Part shown: in pieces, positions 17,211-25,148 of the stretch
Layout of the letters: each line of letters starts with the position of its first letter
Position numbering within the stretch: the stretch's first letter is position 1
From: an uncultured Roseicyclus sp.
Lineage (GTDB): Bacteria; Pseudomonadota; Alphaproteobacteria; Rhodobacterales; Rhodobacteraceae
Assembly (NCBI GenBank): GCA_947500415.1
Contig: CANMRT010000001.1
Span: 62,001 to 126,000, forward strand
Reading direction: 5' to 3'
DNA: 64,000 nt
Notes under the pieces: generated by a model
The model's input: only the letters and a program-made list of their open reading frames with translations
Told to the model about the DNA's origin: nothing
Database searches by the model: none
Program-made: the position numbers and the translations under genes

Positions 17211-19451
17211 TCAAACGAAGTCGATGTGGTTCCAGAACGGCATTTCACGAAGGCGCTGGCCTGTCGCCGCGAAAATGGCGTTTGCCAGTGCTGGAGCGGC
17301 GGGTGGCACGGGAGGTTCGCCGATGCCGCGGATCGCTCCGTTTTCCAGCCCGCGGACTGTGACCTCTGGAGCTTGGTACATCCTCATGCCTTCGGCTGAA
17401 TGGTAGTTCGTCTGGTCCGCGATCCCGTCCGTATAAGTGATTTCGGAGTTGATTGCGTGGCCCAAGCCCCAAATGACGCCGCCCTGTACGATGTTCTCAA
17501 AGTTCACGGGATCGACGACACGCCCCACATCCGCAGCAACCCAGACCCGGTCCAGTCTGATCGCACCATCCACATCAGTGACTTCGACAATCTGCGCGCA
17601 TGGCACGCCAAAGGAATGTACCAAGGCCACCCCACGCCCGGTGCCTTGTGGCAGGCTCTCACCCCAATTTGCCATCTCCCCGACCGCTTCTAGCGTCAGG
17701 CGACTGACCTCATCCAACGTGCAAAGCCGGATGCGTTCTTCCAACGGATCGGCGCCGGCTTCATGAATCAATTCGTCTAGAAACCCTTCGGCGAGGAATC
17801 CGCCCACGGACGCGCCCACTGATCGCCAGGAAGAGACCGGTGAAAGCCCTGGCACAGCGTAGGTCCGCACACGATTGTTTTGGAACGCGTAGGGCTGCTG
17901 CCAAACGCCCGCTGGCAATTGCGTGTCCGGCCCCATCGCGCCAAACCCGATGCGCCCCATTTGGGAACCAAGCACCGAAGGGGCTGCGATCTGAATGTCA
18001 AATGAAGTTACACGCCCGTCCCGCACCGCACCCCTGCTGCGGGCAAATGTGATCTGTCGCGGGAAATCCTGTGCGAAATCCTCTTCGCGGCTGTATGTCA
18101 GTTTGACTGGGCGCCCTCTGAGTTGGAGTGCGATCTCAGCGGCCTGTTTGACATATTCGAATTCGAGACGGTGGCCGAAGGACCCTCCCGAATATTGGTT
18201 GTGCAGGATGACATCGTCAGCACTGTGTCCGGTTATCGCGGCAACCTGCTGTTGAAGAATGCGGGGAATTTGGTGTCCGGTCCAAACCTGCACGGTGTCG
18301 TCTTCAACGAGAACGATGGCATTGAGTGGCTCAAGCGGTTGGTGGGCGACATAAGGCGCGCGGTATTCGGCCGATACTTCGACGGCATCAGCCGGGATCG
18401 CATCAACGTCACCGTCATTGATCCACTCGCTGTCCAACGTCTCATCAGAAATGCCACTTTCGAGCGCTGCCCAATGGTCGGCTTGCTCGGCGGGGTAAGG
18501 GGCCTCTCCCCAATCAAAATCAATCGCGTCGAGCGCTTGGATCGCGTACCACGTGTTGGAGGCGACGACGGCAACGCCGCCGGTGATTTCCACGATTTGT
18601 TCTACGCCCGGCATACCCTCGGCCGTACTCGCATCAAACCCGTTGAGGGCACCGCCCTTGCGGGGGTTCATCCGAACCGAGGCACGCGCCATGTCGGGCA
18701 GGTCAATGTCCAGGCCGTAGGTCTGCGTACCAGTTGATTTTGCCAGGATGTCTAAGCGTGGCATCTGCTGGCCGATCAGTCGCCATTCCGACGGTTCACG
18801 TAGCGGAGTGCCATGCACGGGCTCAATTCCAGCCGCCTCCGCGGCAAGTTCTGTGTAAGAAATTTCTGTTCCATCAGGCAGATGAACTGCGCCGCCTTCT
18901 GTCCGCAGATCAGCTACCGAAATTCCTGTCCGTGCGCTGGCCGCAGCTTTCAGAGTTTCCCGCGCCATGGCGCCTGCTTCGCGCAGTTTGACAAAGCTAT
19001 CGGGCACAGAGGTTGAGCCGCCGGTGCCCTGTAGGCCCACAACCTTGATGACGGACTCCATTGTGGCCCGCATCGCGCGTGCACCAAATCCTTCATCCCA
19101 TGGCAGAACAGGCGCGGCGTCACCGGCCATTGCCGTATTCCAATAGGCAGCAGCCGGCCTGCCAAAGTCTGTTCGGAAATCACCCCAGTTCAGGTCCATC
19201 TCTTCCGCAATCAAGGCCGCCTGCATCGAGGCAGCCCCTTGGCCGATATCGGCATGTGGCGTGATCAGCGTGATGCCACTTGCATCAATCCGGACCCACG
19301 GATTGAATGTGGCTTCACCTTCCGCGAGATCTGCGAGGTTAGGGTTTTCCGGTGTCCGTGCGACGAGGTAGGCCCCGAAGGCGACGCCACCGGCAACGGC
19401 AGCGGACCCTACGAGGAAGGCACGACGCGTGTAGGTTTTTAGCTTTCCCAT
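17211..19451 (-). CDS. Molybdenum hydroxylase large subunit (IorB-like, xanthine dehydrogenase family)
   Basis: 746 residues. The N-terminus is a Tat-type signal (TRRAFLVGSAAVAGGVAFGA), as in IorB-type enzymes that act in or at the periplasm. Molybdopterin-binding signatures include HADIGQGAASMQAALIAEEM, LDIDLPDMARASVRMNP, YRAPYVAHQPLEPLNAIV, QYSGGSFGHRLEFEYVKQAA and the C-terminal AIRGIGEPPVPPAAPALANA with the conserved E. Together with the [2Fe-2S] subunit encoded 3 bp upstream it would oxidise an aldehyde or N-heterocycle and pass electrons out through the iron-sulfur clusters. The substrate is not determined. The length fits IorB-like proteins. Confidence 0.88.
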   Translation of the reverse strand: MGKLKTYTRRAFLVGSAAVAGGVAFGAYLVARTPENPNLADLAEGEATFNPWVRIDASGITLITPHADIGQGAASMQAALIAEEMDLNWGDFRTDFGRPAAAYWNTAMAGDAAPVLPWDEGFGARAMRATMESVIKVVGLQGTGGSTSVPDSFVKLREAGAMARETLKAAASARTGISVADLRTEGGAVHLPDGTEISYTELAAEAAGIEPVHGTPLREPSEWRLIGQQMPRLDILAKSTGTQTYGLDIDLPDMARASVRMNPRKGGALNGFDASTAEGMPGVEQIVEITGGVAVVASNTWYAIQALDAIDFDWGEAPYPAEQADHWAALESGISDETLDSEWINDGDVDAIPADAVEVSAEYRAPYVAHQPLEPLNAIVLVEDDTVQVWTGHQIPRILQQQVAAITGHSADDVILHNQYSGGSFGHRLEFEYVKQAAEIALQLRGRPVKLTYSREEDFAQDFPRQITFARSRGAVRDGRVTSFDIQIAAPSVLGSQMGRIGFGAMGPDTQLPAGVWQQPYAFQNNRVRTYAVPGLSPVSSWRSVGASVGGFLAEGFLDELIHEAGADPLEERIRLCTLDEVSRLTLEAVGEMANWGESLPQGTGRGVALVHSFGVPCAQIVEVTDVDGAIRLDRVWVAADVGRVVDPVNFENIVQGGVIWGLGHAINSEITYTDGIADQTNYHSAEGMRMYQAPEVTVRGLENGAIRGIGEPPVPPAAPALANAIFAATGQRLREMPFWNHIDFV

Positions 19452-19454
19452 GCT

Positions 19455-19913
19455 TCAGCCCCCCATATTGCGCGCTGCAGTGTGGATCGCGGCACGAATG
19501 CGTGGATAGGTTCCACAGCGGCACAGATTACCCGACATCGCGAAATCGATGTCTTCATCCGAAGGCTCTGGAGTTTCAGACAAAAGTGATGCTGCTTGCA
19601 TGATCTGACCGGATTGGCAGTAGCCGCATTGAGCGACTTGATGCTCGACCCAGGCAGCTTGTACCGCGTGCAAAGCCGCTGGATTCCCAAGGCCCTCGAT
19701 GGTCGTGATCTGTGTGCCTTCAAGATCCCCAACTCGCGCCTGACAAGAGCGTTCTGCATAGCCGTCGATGTGCACCGTGCAAGCACCGCATTGGGCCACA
19801 CCGCAACCGTATTTCGTGCCAGTAAGCCCGAGTTCTTCGCGCAATACCCAAAGCAGGGGCATGTCGGGTTCTACATCAACCTCGCGCGCCTCACCGTTGA
19901 TATTCAGTTGCAC
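19455..19913 (-). CDS. [2Fe-2S] subunit of molybdenum hydroxylase (IorA-like)
   Basis: 152 residues with both iron-sulfur cluster motifs: plant-type ferredoxin C-x4-C-x2-C ([16 protein letters not shown]) followed by the distal Cys, and the second cluster [15 protein letters not shown] plus [11 protein letters not shown]. It begins [20 protein letters not shown], the usual start of this subunit. It is encoded just before the IorB-like large subunit, with 3 bp between. It moves electrons from the molybdenum centre to an outside acceptor, in many relatives a cytochrome c; no cytochrome gene is adjacent here. Confidence 0.92.
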   Translation of the reverse strand: MQLNINGEAREVDVEPDMPLLWVLREELGLTGTKYGCGVAQCGACTVHIDGYAERSCQARVGDLEGTQITTIEGLGNPAALHAVQAAWVEHQVAQCGYCQSGQIMQAASLLSETPEPSDEDIDFAMSGNLCRCGTYPRIRAAIHTAARNMGG

Positions 19914-19959
19914 CGGACAGCTCCCTTGATTGGTTCATTTCCGGAGAGGATAAGTCCAT

Positions 19960-19984
19960 TAGACAGATAGTCAATATTTGTCTA
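19960..19984. promoter_or_regulatory. Probable TetR operator upstream of the molybdenum hydroxylase genes
   Basis: TAGACA at 19960-19965 and its inverse TGTCTA at 19979-19984 flank an AT-rich centre, in the gap between the TetR-family gene and the IorA-like gene. The spacing of arms suits a TetR dimer. That the neighbouring TetR protein binds here is inference. Confidence 0.4.
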
Positions 19985-20548
19985 TTTATCTTGTGCTGTG
20001 GCCTGAAGGGCAACGGCTTTGAGCGTTCCGATGAGGCCCACAAGTGTCTCTCGATCCGTTGCTTCGTGCTTCAAGCTCGTCATGGTGGACTGCACAAAGG
20101 CGGCCACGGATTGAGTGGAATGACCATTCGTTTTCAGAGCCGATTCAAACGGACTGAACAGTCCCTCGAGGCTCTGCTGCATCAGAGCACCGGCTGAGGA
20201 AATAGCGTCTTTTCCCGCATCGTGGTCCGCTTGTGCCACGTCGCTGGCATCCGGCATGGCTGCGATATGGTCCCACGGCTCGAAGACATTGAATTCGAAA
20301 AGGGCGTCCAGCTTCTCCGAAAGACTGTTCATTTCGGCCCAAGCCGCTTCAGTCTTTTCGCGCTGACCTTCCATATAGAACAAGACTGTACCGTGGATGA
20401 CCTCATTCTTGTTTGCAAAGACGTTGTAGAGTGTCTGACGGACGACACCGGCTTCTTCGGCAATATCTGCCATAGTGGCACGCTTGATCCCGTATCGCGC
20501 AAAGACACGTACGGCCGCCTCGGCAATTTGTTTTTCGCGATCCGTCAT
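19982..20548 (-). CDS. TetR/AcrR family transcriptional regulator
   Basis: 188 residues. The N-terminal helix-turn-helix is typical (EKQIAEAAVRVFARYGIKRA then TMADIAEEAGVVRQTLYNVF). The ligand-binding half is variable and gives no hint of the ligand. It lies upstream of, and in the same direction as, the IorA/IorB-like genes, with a palindrome (19960-19984) between, so it probably represses them. It may also affect the aromatic genes on its other side. Confidence 0.85.
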   Translation of the reverse strand: MTDREKQIAEAAVRVFARYGIKRATMADIAEEAGVVRQTLYNVFANKNEVIHGTVLFYMEGQREKTEAAWAEMNSLSEKLDALFEFNVFEPWDHIAAMPDASDVAQADHDAGKDAISSAGALMQQSLEGLFSPFESALKTNGHSTQSVAAFVQSTMTSLKHEATDRETLVGLIGTLKAVALQATAQDK

Positions 20549-20600
20549 TGGGCGACAGTTTTACGGGAAAGGTTGATCTGTCAATGGAGCGCGGTTGCGG

Positions 20601-20981
20601 CTATGTCGCCGCGTCCATCTCCGCAAAGGTTGCTTTGGCAAGTTTGATGGCGTGGTTCGCCTTTGGAACACCGGCATAAATTGCCACGTGGAGGAAGGCT
20701 TGCATGATTTCCTCCCGTGTCGCGCCGGTCTGCGCCGTGGCTCGGACGTGCATAGGAATCTCTTCGAAGTTCCCGCACGCCGCCAAAAGTGCAAGCGTTA
20801 GCAGCGAGCGGTCACGCCGCGTGATTGTTTCATCCGCCCAGACCGAACCCCATGCGCCCTCGGTAATGAGCTGCTGGAAGGGTTCATCAAATGCGGACTT
20901 CGCGGCCTCCGCACGATCCACATGGGCGTCACCCAGTACGGCACGCCGCACGTCCATTCCTTTGTCGAACCGGTCCGTCAT
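20601..20981 (-). CDS. pcaC: 4-carboxymuconolactone decarboxylase-like protein
   Basis: 126 residues, the PcaC length. PcaC removes CO2 from 4-carboxymuconolactone in the protocatechuate branch of the beta-ketoadipate pathway. Seen: the N-terminal RRAVLGDAHVDRAEAAKSAF, the central ITRRDRSLLTLALLAACGNF and the carboxymuconolactone decarboxylase pattern HVRATAQTGATREEIMQAFL followed by HVAIYAGVPKANHAIK. It lies 14 bp downstream of pobA in the same direction, which supports the pathway role. No other pca genes are in the window. Confidence 0.85.
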   Translation of the reverse strand: MTDRFDKGMDVRRAVLGDAHVDRAEAAKSAFDEPFQQLITEGAWGSVWADETITRRDRSLLTLALLAACGNFEEIPMHVRATAQTGATREEIMQAFLHVAIYAGVPKANHAIKLAKATFAEMDAAT

Positions 20982-20995
20982 TGTCGCTACTTTCC

Positions 20996-22165
20996 TTAGT
21001 AGGGCAGGCCCACATAGTTCTCGGCCATAGCTTTTTGTGCCGCAGCACTTGAGCGCAAGAACTCAAGATCGGCAATTTGCATCTTCAGGTCGAATTCCGA
21101 TTGCTCTGGGAATTGGTGCATCATGGTCGTGAACCACCATGAGAACCGTTCAGCCTTCCAAACCCGCGACAGAGCTTTGGCCGAATACGATTCAAGCCCG
21201 TCGGAGGAACCGTCCTGATAGAAATCGACCAGCGCGTTGAACAGATAGTTCACGTCAGAGGCTGCGGTGTTCAGGCCCTTCGCCCCAGTTGGCGGGACGA
21301 TATGAGCCGCGTCGCCGCACAGAAATAAGCGCCCCCATTGCATCGGTTCTGTCACGAAGGACCGAAGTGGAGCGATGGATTTTTCGATAGACGGGCCTGT
21401 CACCAACGTCTCAGCCTGGTCTGCGGGAATGCGGCGCTTAAGTTCTTCCCAGAAAGCGTCATCGCTCCAGTTGGCTGGGCTGTCATCAAGGCTGCACTGA
21501 ATGTAGTAGCGACTCAGGTTTGCATTCCGCATGGAACACAGCGCGAAACCGCGCGGCGAGTTCGCGTAGATCAATTCGTGGTTCACTGGCGGTGTTTCGG
21601 ATAGGACTCCTAGCCAACCGAACGGATAGATTTTCTCGAAATCCTGACGAACCGCATCTGGTATTGTTTTGCGGCTAATGCCGTGGAATCCATCGCACCC
21701 GGCCACGAAATCGCAATCGATACGCTGCATCTCGCCGGCCACTTCGAAGGTCAAAAATGGAGCGTCCGACTTGGCATCGTGGATGACAACGTTCTCAACA
21801 TTGTGAATCACTTGTCCACCGGAAGCATCGCTTGCGTCGTACAAGTCACGCGTAACCTCGGTCTGGCCATAGACGACCACGGGCTTCCCAACAAGTTCAG
21901 TGAAATCGACACGGAACATCTGATCACCATATGAGATCAGCGTGCCATCATGGGTAAAACCCTCTGCATGAAGTCGGCCAGCACATCCGGCCTGCTCCAA
22001 CAGTCCGACAAGACCCTGCTCTAGGACGCCCGCGCGAATGCGTCCCAACACGTGCTCTCGTGTTTGCCGTTCGATGACGATGGAAGAAATGCCCTGCCTA
22101 TGCAGCAGTTGGGACAAGAGCAGCCCAGATGGACCGCCACCAATAATTGCAACCTGTGTCCGCAC
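20996..22165 (-). CDS. pobA: 4-hydroxybenzoate 3-monooxygenase
   Basis: 389 residues from the GTG at 22165, which gives VRTQVAIIGGGPSGLLLSQL; the frame is open further upstream but without family match. PobA is a FAD enzyme that uses NAD(P)H and O2 to turn 4-hydroxybenzoate into protocatechuate. Features: the GxGxxG dinucleotide fold, IVIERQTREHVLGRIRAGVL with the following EQG, the central FVAGCDGFHGISR (DG motif), and LFLCGDAAHIVPPTGAKGLN. Length is the family norm. It is followed directly by pcaC. Confidence 0.94.
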   Translation of the reverse strand: MRTQVAIIGGGPSGLLLSQLLHRQGISSIVIERQTREHVLGRIRAGVLEQGLVGLLEQAGCAGRLHAEGFTHDGTLISYGDQMFRVDFTELVGKPVVVYGQTEVTRDLYDASDASGGQVIHNVENVVIHDAKSDAPFLTFEVAGEMQRIDCDFVAGCDGFHGISRKTIPDAVRQDFEKIYPFGWLGVLSETPPVNHELIYANSPRGFALCSMRNANLSRYYIQCSLDDSPANWSDDAFWEELKRRIPADQAETLVTGPSIEKSIAPLRSFVTEPMQWGRLFLCGDAAHIVPPTGAKGLNTAASDVNYLFNALVDFYQDGSSDGLESYSAKALSRVWKAERFSWWFTTMMHQFPEQSEFDLKMQIADLEFLRSSAAAQKAMAENYVGLPY

Positions 22166-22240
22166 GTTTGGCCTCCCTATCGGGGACGATAACGCACCGC
22201 TTTGGGACGGCAATAGAAATTAGAGTGCCCCAAATGCTCT

Positions 22241-22585
22241 TCAGCCCTGTTTCGGCAGGAAAGCTTCTACGGCGGCGGAGGCGATAACGAGGGTTTTGCC
22301 GGTGTCGGGGTTGGTCACATCCAGCCCACCAAAAACCGCCTTAACCTTTGCGCGTCCACGCGGAAGACGTTCTGCTAGCGCTGCGCAATCGACCTGTTCC
22401 GGGTCTTGTACGCCTATGGTCACTAGCACGCGCATTTGGTCGTGGGACACGCCGGTGGCCTCAAACAAGGGGATCGCGGAATGGCGGATGGCATCCTCAA
22501 TCGCGCGCGCGGCAGCCTTGGTATAGTCCATGCCATACTGGTCGTTGCCCATTCCCATCTCGATGATGAAACGTTGATCGTTCAT
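22241..22585 (-). CDS. Lin0512 family protein, second of a tandem pair
   Basis: 114 residues, no signal peptide or membrane segment. It begins NDQRFIIEMGMGNDQYGMDY and has the Lin0512-type pattern of E-x-G-x-G followed by AIEDAIRHSAIP and a conserved VTIGVQDPEQVD. It is a paralogue of the gene just upstream, with which it overlaps by 4 nt. The two share the alignment E-[MF]-GMG / A-x-x-DA[IL]-H-[NS]-[AS]-I / [VT]-x-[VI]-GVQDPE. No function has been shown for the family. Confidence 0.7.
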   Translation of the reverse strand: MNDQRFIIEMGMGNDQYGMDYTKAAARAIEDAIRHSAIPLFEATGVSHDQMRVLVTIGVQDPEQVDCAALAERLPRGRAKVKAVFGGLDVTNPDTGKTLVIASAAVEAFLPKQG

Positions 22586-22932
22586 GCCACGCCCTCCACG
22601 TCCAGCGCGACGGAGATAGCGACATTGGCGATGACAGTGGGATTTCCACCATCGTTGCGCGGTACGTCCAGCCCGCCCTTGCGCGGTACGACAGTAATCT
22701 GACCGTACGGGAAGATCGCTGCGATTTTGTCGGCGTTGAGCGCCTCTGGGTCCTGCACACCGACTTCGACGGTGATCTGCATCTCGGTCTTATCTTTGCC
22801 GAAAAGCTCAGCCAGGTTGATGGAGTTATGCCAAAGTGCGTCTTTCACGGCTCGTGTCGCTGCTTCAGTATAGTCCTGTCGACGCAGCGAACTGCCCATC
22901 CCGAATTCTGTCAGCAATCGTTTGGCGGCCAT
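22582..22932 (-). CDS. Lin0512 family protein, first of a tandem pair
   Basis: 116 residues from ATG 22932, preceded by GGAGGA; the longer open frame upstream runs through the terminator hairpin and is not coding. It begins MAAKRLLTEFGMGSSLRRQD and contains VKDALWHNSINLAELFG and TVEVGVQDPEALN, matching its downstream paralogue. The tandem arrangement suggests the two proteins form a hetero-oligomer. Neighbours (pobA downstream, a phosphodiesterase upstream) do not indicate the role. Confidence 0.72.
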   Translation of the reverse strand: MAAKRLLTEFGMGSSLRRQDYTEAATRAVKDALWHNSINLAELFGKDKTEMQITVEVGVQDPEALNADKIAAIFPYGQITVVPRKGGLDVPRNDGGNPTVIANVAISVALDVEGVA

Positions 22933-22979
22933 GGAGTCCTCCGTTTCCTGAGCCTCTAGCCTATCAAGCCCGGACAGAC

Positions 22980-23004
22980 AAACGCCGCCCCGAAGGCGGC
23001 GTTT
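22980..23004 (-). terminator. Hairpin terminator of the cyclic nucleotide phosphodiesterase gene
   Basis: AAACGCCGCC and GGCGGCGTTT form a perfect 10-bp stem around a 5-nt loop, 20 bp after the stop at 23024 and 48 bp before the Lin0512 start. On the minus strand the stem ends in GTTT and is followed by GTCTGTCC, so the T-run is short but usable. Confidence 0.75.
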
Positions 23005-23023
23005 GCAGCGTGGTGTGAACCAA

Positions 23024-24979
23024 TTAAGGCGAAATACGGAACCGTGCAAAACCATCCGGACCGTCACCGGCAGGTTCGATGCTGACACCTTCCACGCCAT
23101 CGGCATAACCCGCGCCCGCAGGTCCAGTGTCGAACAGGACGGTGGTGCCTTCCATAGGTGCGAAGGTCCAGTTTGCATCGGCGGACGGGCTGACTGTCCC
23201 TTGTTCCACGATGTAGCGAACGATCACGTCGCGGTTGGTATCCGGTCCCTCAAATACGGTCGTCTCTGGCGATGCACCGGGGAAATTGCCGCCGCCGCCT
23301 GCACGGTAGTTGTTGGTGGCCACGATGAATTCCTGGGCGTCGTCGATAGGTTCGCCATTGTAGGCTAGGTCAACGATGCGGTGCGTGTCTGATACGATCT
23401 CACCGTCATTGTCGTATCGCGAAGCCTGGCTCAGATCGATGCGGTAGGTCACGCCGTCGATGACGTCGAAGTTGTAGGACGGGAAGTCGGGGTTCAGCAG
23501 AACCTGATCCTCAACGCCCGGTTCGATCTGGTTGAACATGCCTGCGCTACGTTCCAGCCATTCACGAACCTCGGCCCCGGTAATCCGGACCGCACGAACC
23601 GTGTTCGGATAGAGATAAAGATCCGCCACGTTTCGAATGGCAACGTCGCCCGCCGGAACGTCTGTGAAATACTCCGGACCACCGCGCCCACCGGCTTTGA
23701 ACGGAGCGGCGGCGGATAAGATCGGAAGCCCCTCATGCTCCGTCCCTTCCATCATCTGTTCAATGTACCAGACCTGCGCGTTTGAAACGATCTGGACGGA
23801 GGGATCATCGGCGACCAGCGCAAAGTAGGAATGCAGCGGGGCATCGGTGCTGCCCACAGCGCGACGCACGTAGGCAAGTGTTGCGTCATGCTCTTCCTGC
23901 ACGGCCGCAAGGACAGTTTCATCACTTTCAACCAGCGCGGTAACAGACCGATCTTCCTCACGCCGTGAGATTGGGCGTGCCTCTGACATGTGTGTTCCAA
24001 CACGCCAGCCAGAGCCATCGCGCTCCAGCATAAGGTCGATCAGCCCCATATGGCTGCCCCAATAGCCACCCATCGCAGCCGGGGTGCCCATGATCGTTCC
24101 AGCCTCAATATCCACACCGGGCACGTCCGCGTAGTCCGGCCCCGGGAACACGCGGTGGTGATGACCGGTCAGGATTGCGTCGACGCCTTCAACCGCTGCA
24201 AGCGGGATGGATGCGTTTTCCATCAGGTCCACCGCCTCGGCCCCACCGATGCCGGAATGGCTGAGCGCGATGATGATGTCCGCACCCTCTTCGCGCATCT
24301 GTGGGATCCAGGCCTCAGCCGCCTGGACTATGTCGCGCGTTTGAACGTTGCCTTCCAAATGGCGACGGTCCCAAACCATGATCTGCGGAGGCACGAAGCC
24401 TATCAGGCCGATGCGGATCGGATGGGTCTCGCCTGCTCCATCGGTGATCTCACGTTCGAGGATCGTGTAAGGCTCAAACAGCAGGCTGTCTTCCGTGGGT
24501 GTCGCACCCAATTCGCGGGCGACATTGGCCAACACAACTGGGAAGTTCGCGCCCTGCATCGAGTTCATCAGGAAATCGAGGCCGTAGTTGAATTCATGGT
24601 TTCCGATTGTCGCGCCATCGAAGCCAACGGCGTTCATAGCGGTGATGATCGGGTGCGCATCACCCTCAGACATGCCGCGCTCGTAGGCCATGTAGTCGCC
24701 CATCGGATTGCCCTGCAGGAAATCTCCGTTGTCCAGCAGCAGCGAATTCGCCGACTCCGCACGGACGTCGTTGATCAGTGAAGCGGTGCGGGCCAGACCA
24801 ACGGTATCGACTTCCCGGTCGCCGTAGTAGTCGTACGGAAAGATGTGGACGTGCAGGTCAGTGGTTTCCATGATCCGCAAATGCGCCTGACCGGCTTGTG
24901 CGCGGACCGAGAAAGGGTGAAGCGCGATGAAGCCAGCGGTTGAGGCAAGAAATGCGCGGCGGTCTATGAGCAATGGCAT
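23024..24979 (-). CDS. cpdB: 2',3'-cyclic-nucleotide 2'-phosphodiesterase / 3'-nucleotidase
   Basis: 651 residues with a twin-arginine-like export signal (DRRAFLASTAGFIALHPFSV). CpdB works in the periplasm on 2',3'-cyclic nucleotides and 3'-nucleotides to scavenge phosphate and nucleosides. The metallophosphoesterase motifs are all seen: TTDLHVHIFPYDYYGD, LLLDNGDFLQGNP, ATIGNHEFNYGLDF, IIALSHSGIGG and ILTGHHHRVFPG. The C-terminal 5'-nucleotidase domain includes ADLYLYPNTVRAVRITGAEV and NNYRAGGGGNFPG. It appears to be a single-gene unit ended by the hairpin at 22980-23004. Confidence 0.94.
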   Translation of the reverse strand: MPLLIDRRAFLASTAGFIALHPFSVRAQAGQAHLRIMETTDLHVHIFPYDYYGDREVDTVGLARTASLINDVRAESANSLLLDNGDFLQGNPMGDYMAYERGMSEGDAHPIITAMNAVGFDGATIGNHEFNYGLDFLMNSMQGANFPVVLANVARELGATPTEDSLLFEPYTILEREITDGAGETHPIRIGLIGFVPPQIMVWDRRHLEGNVQTRDIVQAAEAWIPQMREEGADIIIALSHSGIGGAEAVDLMENASIPLAAVEGVDAILTGHHHRVFPGPDYADVPGVDIEAGTIMGTPAAMGGYWGSHMGLIDLMLERDGSGWRVGTHMSEARPISRREEDRSVTALVESDETVLAAVQEEHDATLAYVRRAVGSTDAPLHSYFALVADDPSVQIVSNAQVWYIEQMMEGTEHEGLPILSAAAPFKAGGRGGPEYFTDVPAGDVAIRNVADLYLYPNTVRAVRITGAEVREWLERSAGMFNQIEPGVEDQVLLNPDFPSYNFDVIDGVTYRIDLSQASRYDNDGEIVSDTHRIVDLAYNGEPIDDAQEFIVATNNYRAGGGGNFPGASPETTVFEGPDTNRDVIVRYIVEQGTVSPSADANWTFAPMEGTTVLFDTGPAGAGYADGVEGVSIEPAGDGPDGFARFRISP

Positions 24980-25148
24980 GAATATCTCCCGTGTGTGTCG
25001 CTCCCCGTTTTGAACGGGTTCGATGACGGTTGAGTGTCAGCCAGACGAAGCTGTGGCTGGCGATCCCCAACGCCAGACTCAGGAGACTACCACGAATTTC
25101 TCCGCGCGCGGATCGAATGAAATCCGTCGGCGAAAACGGGCCGATACT

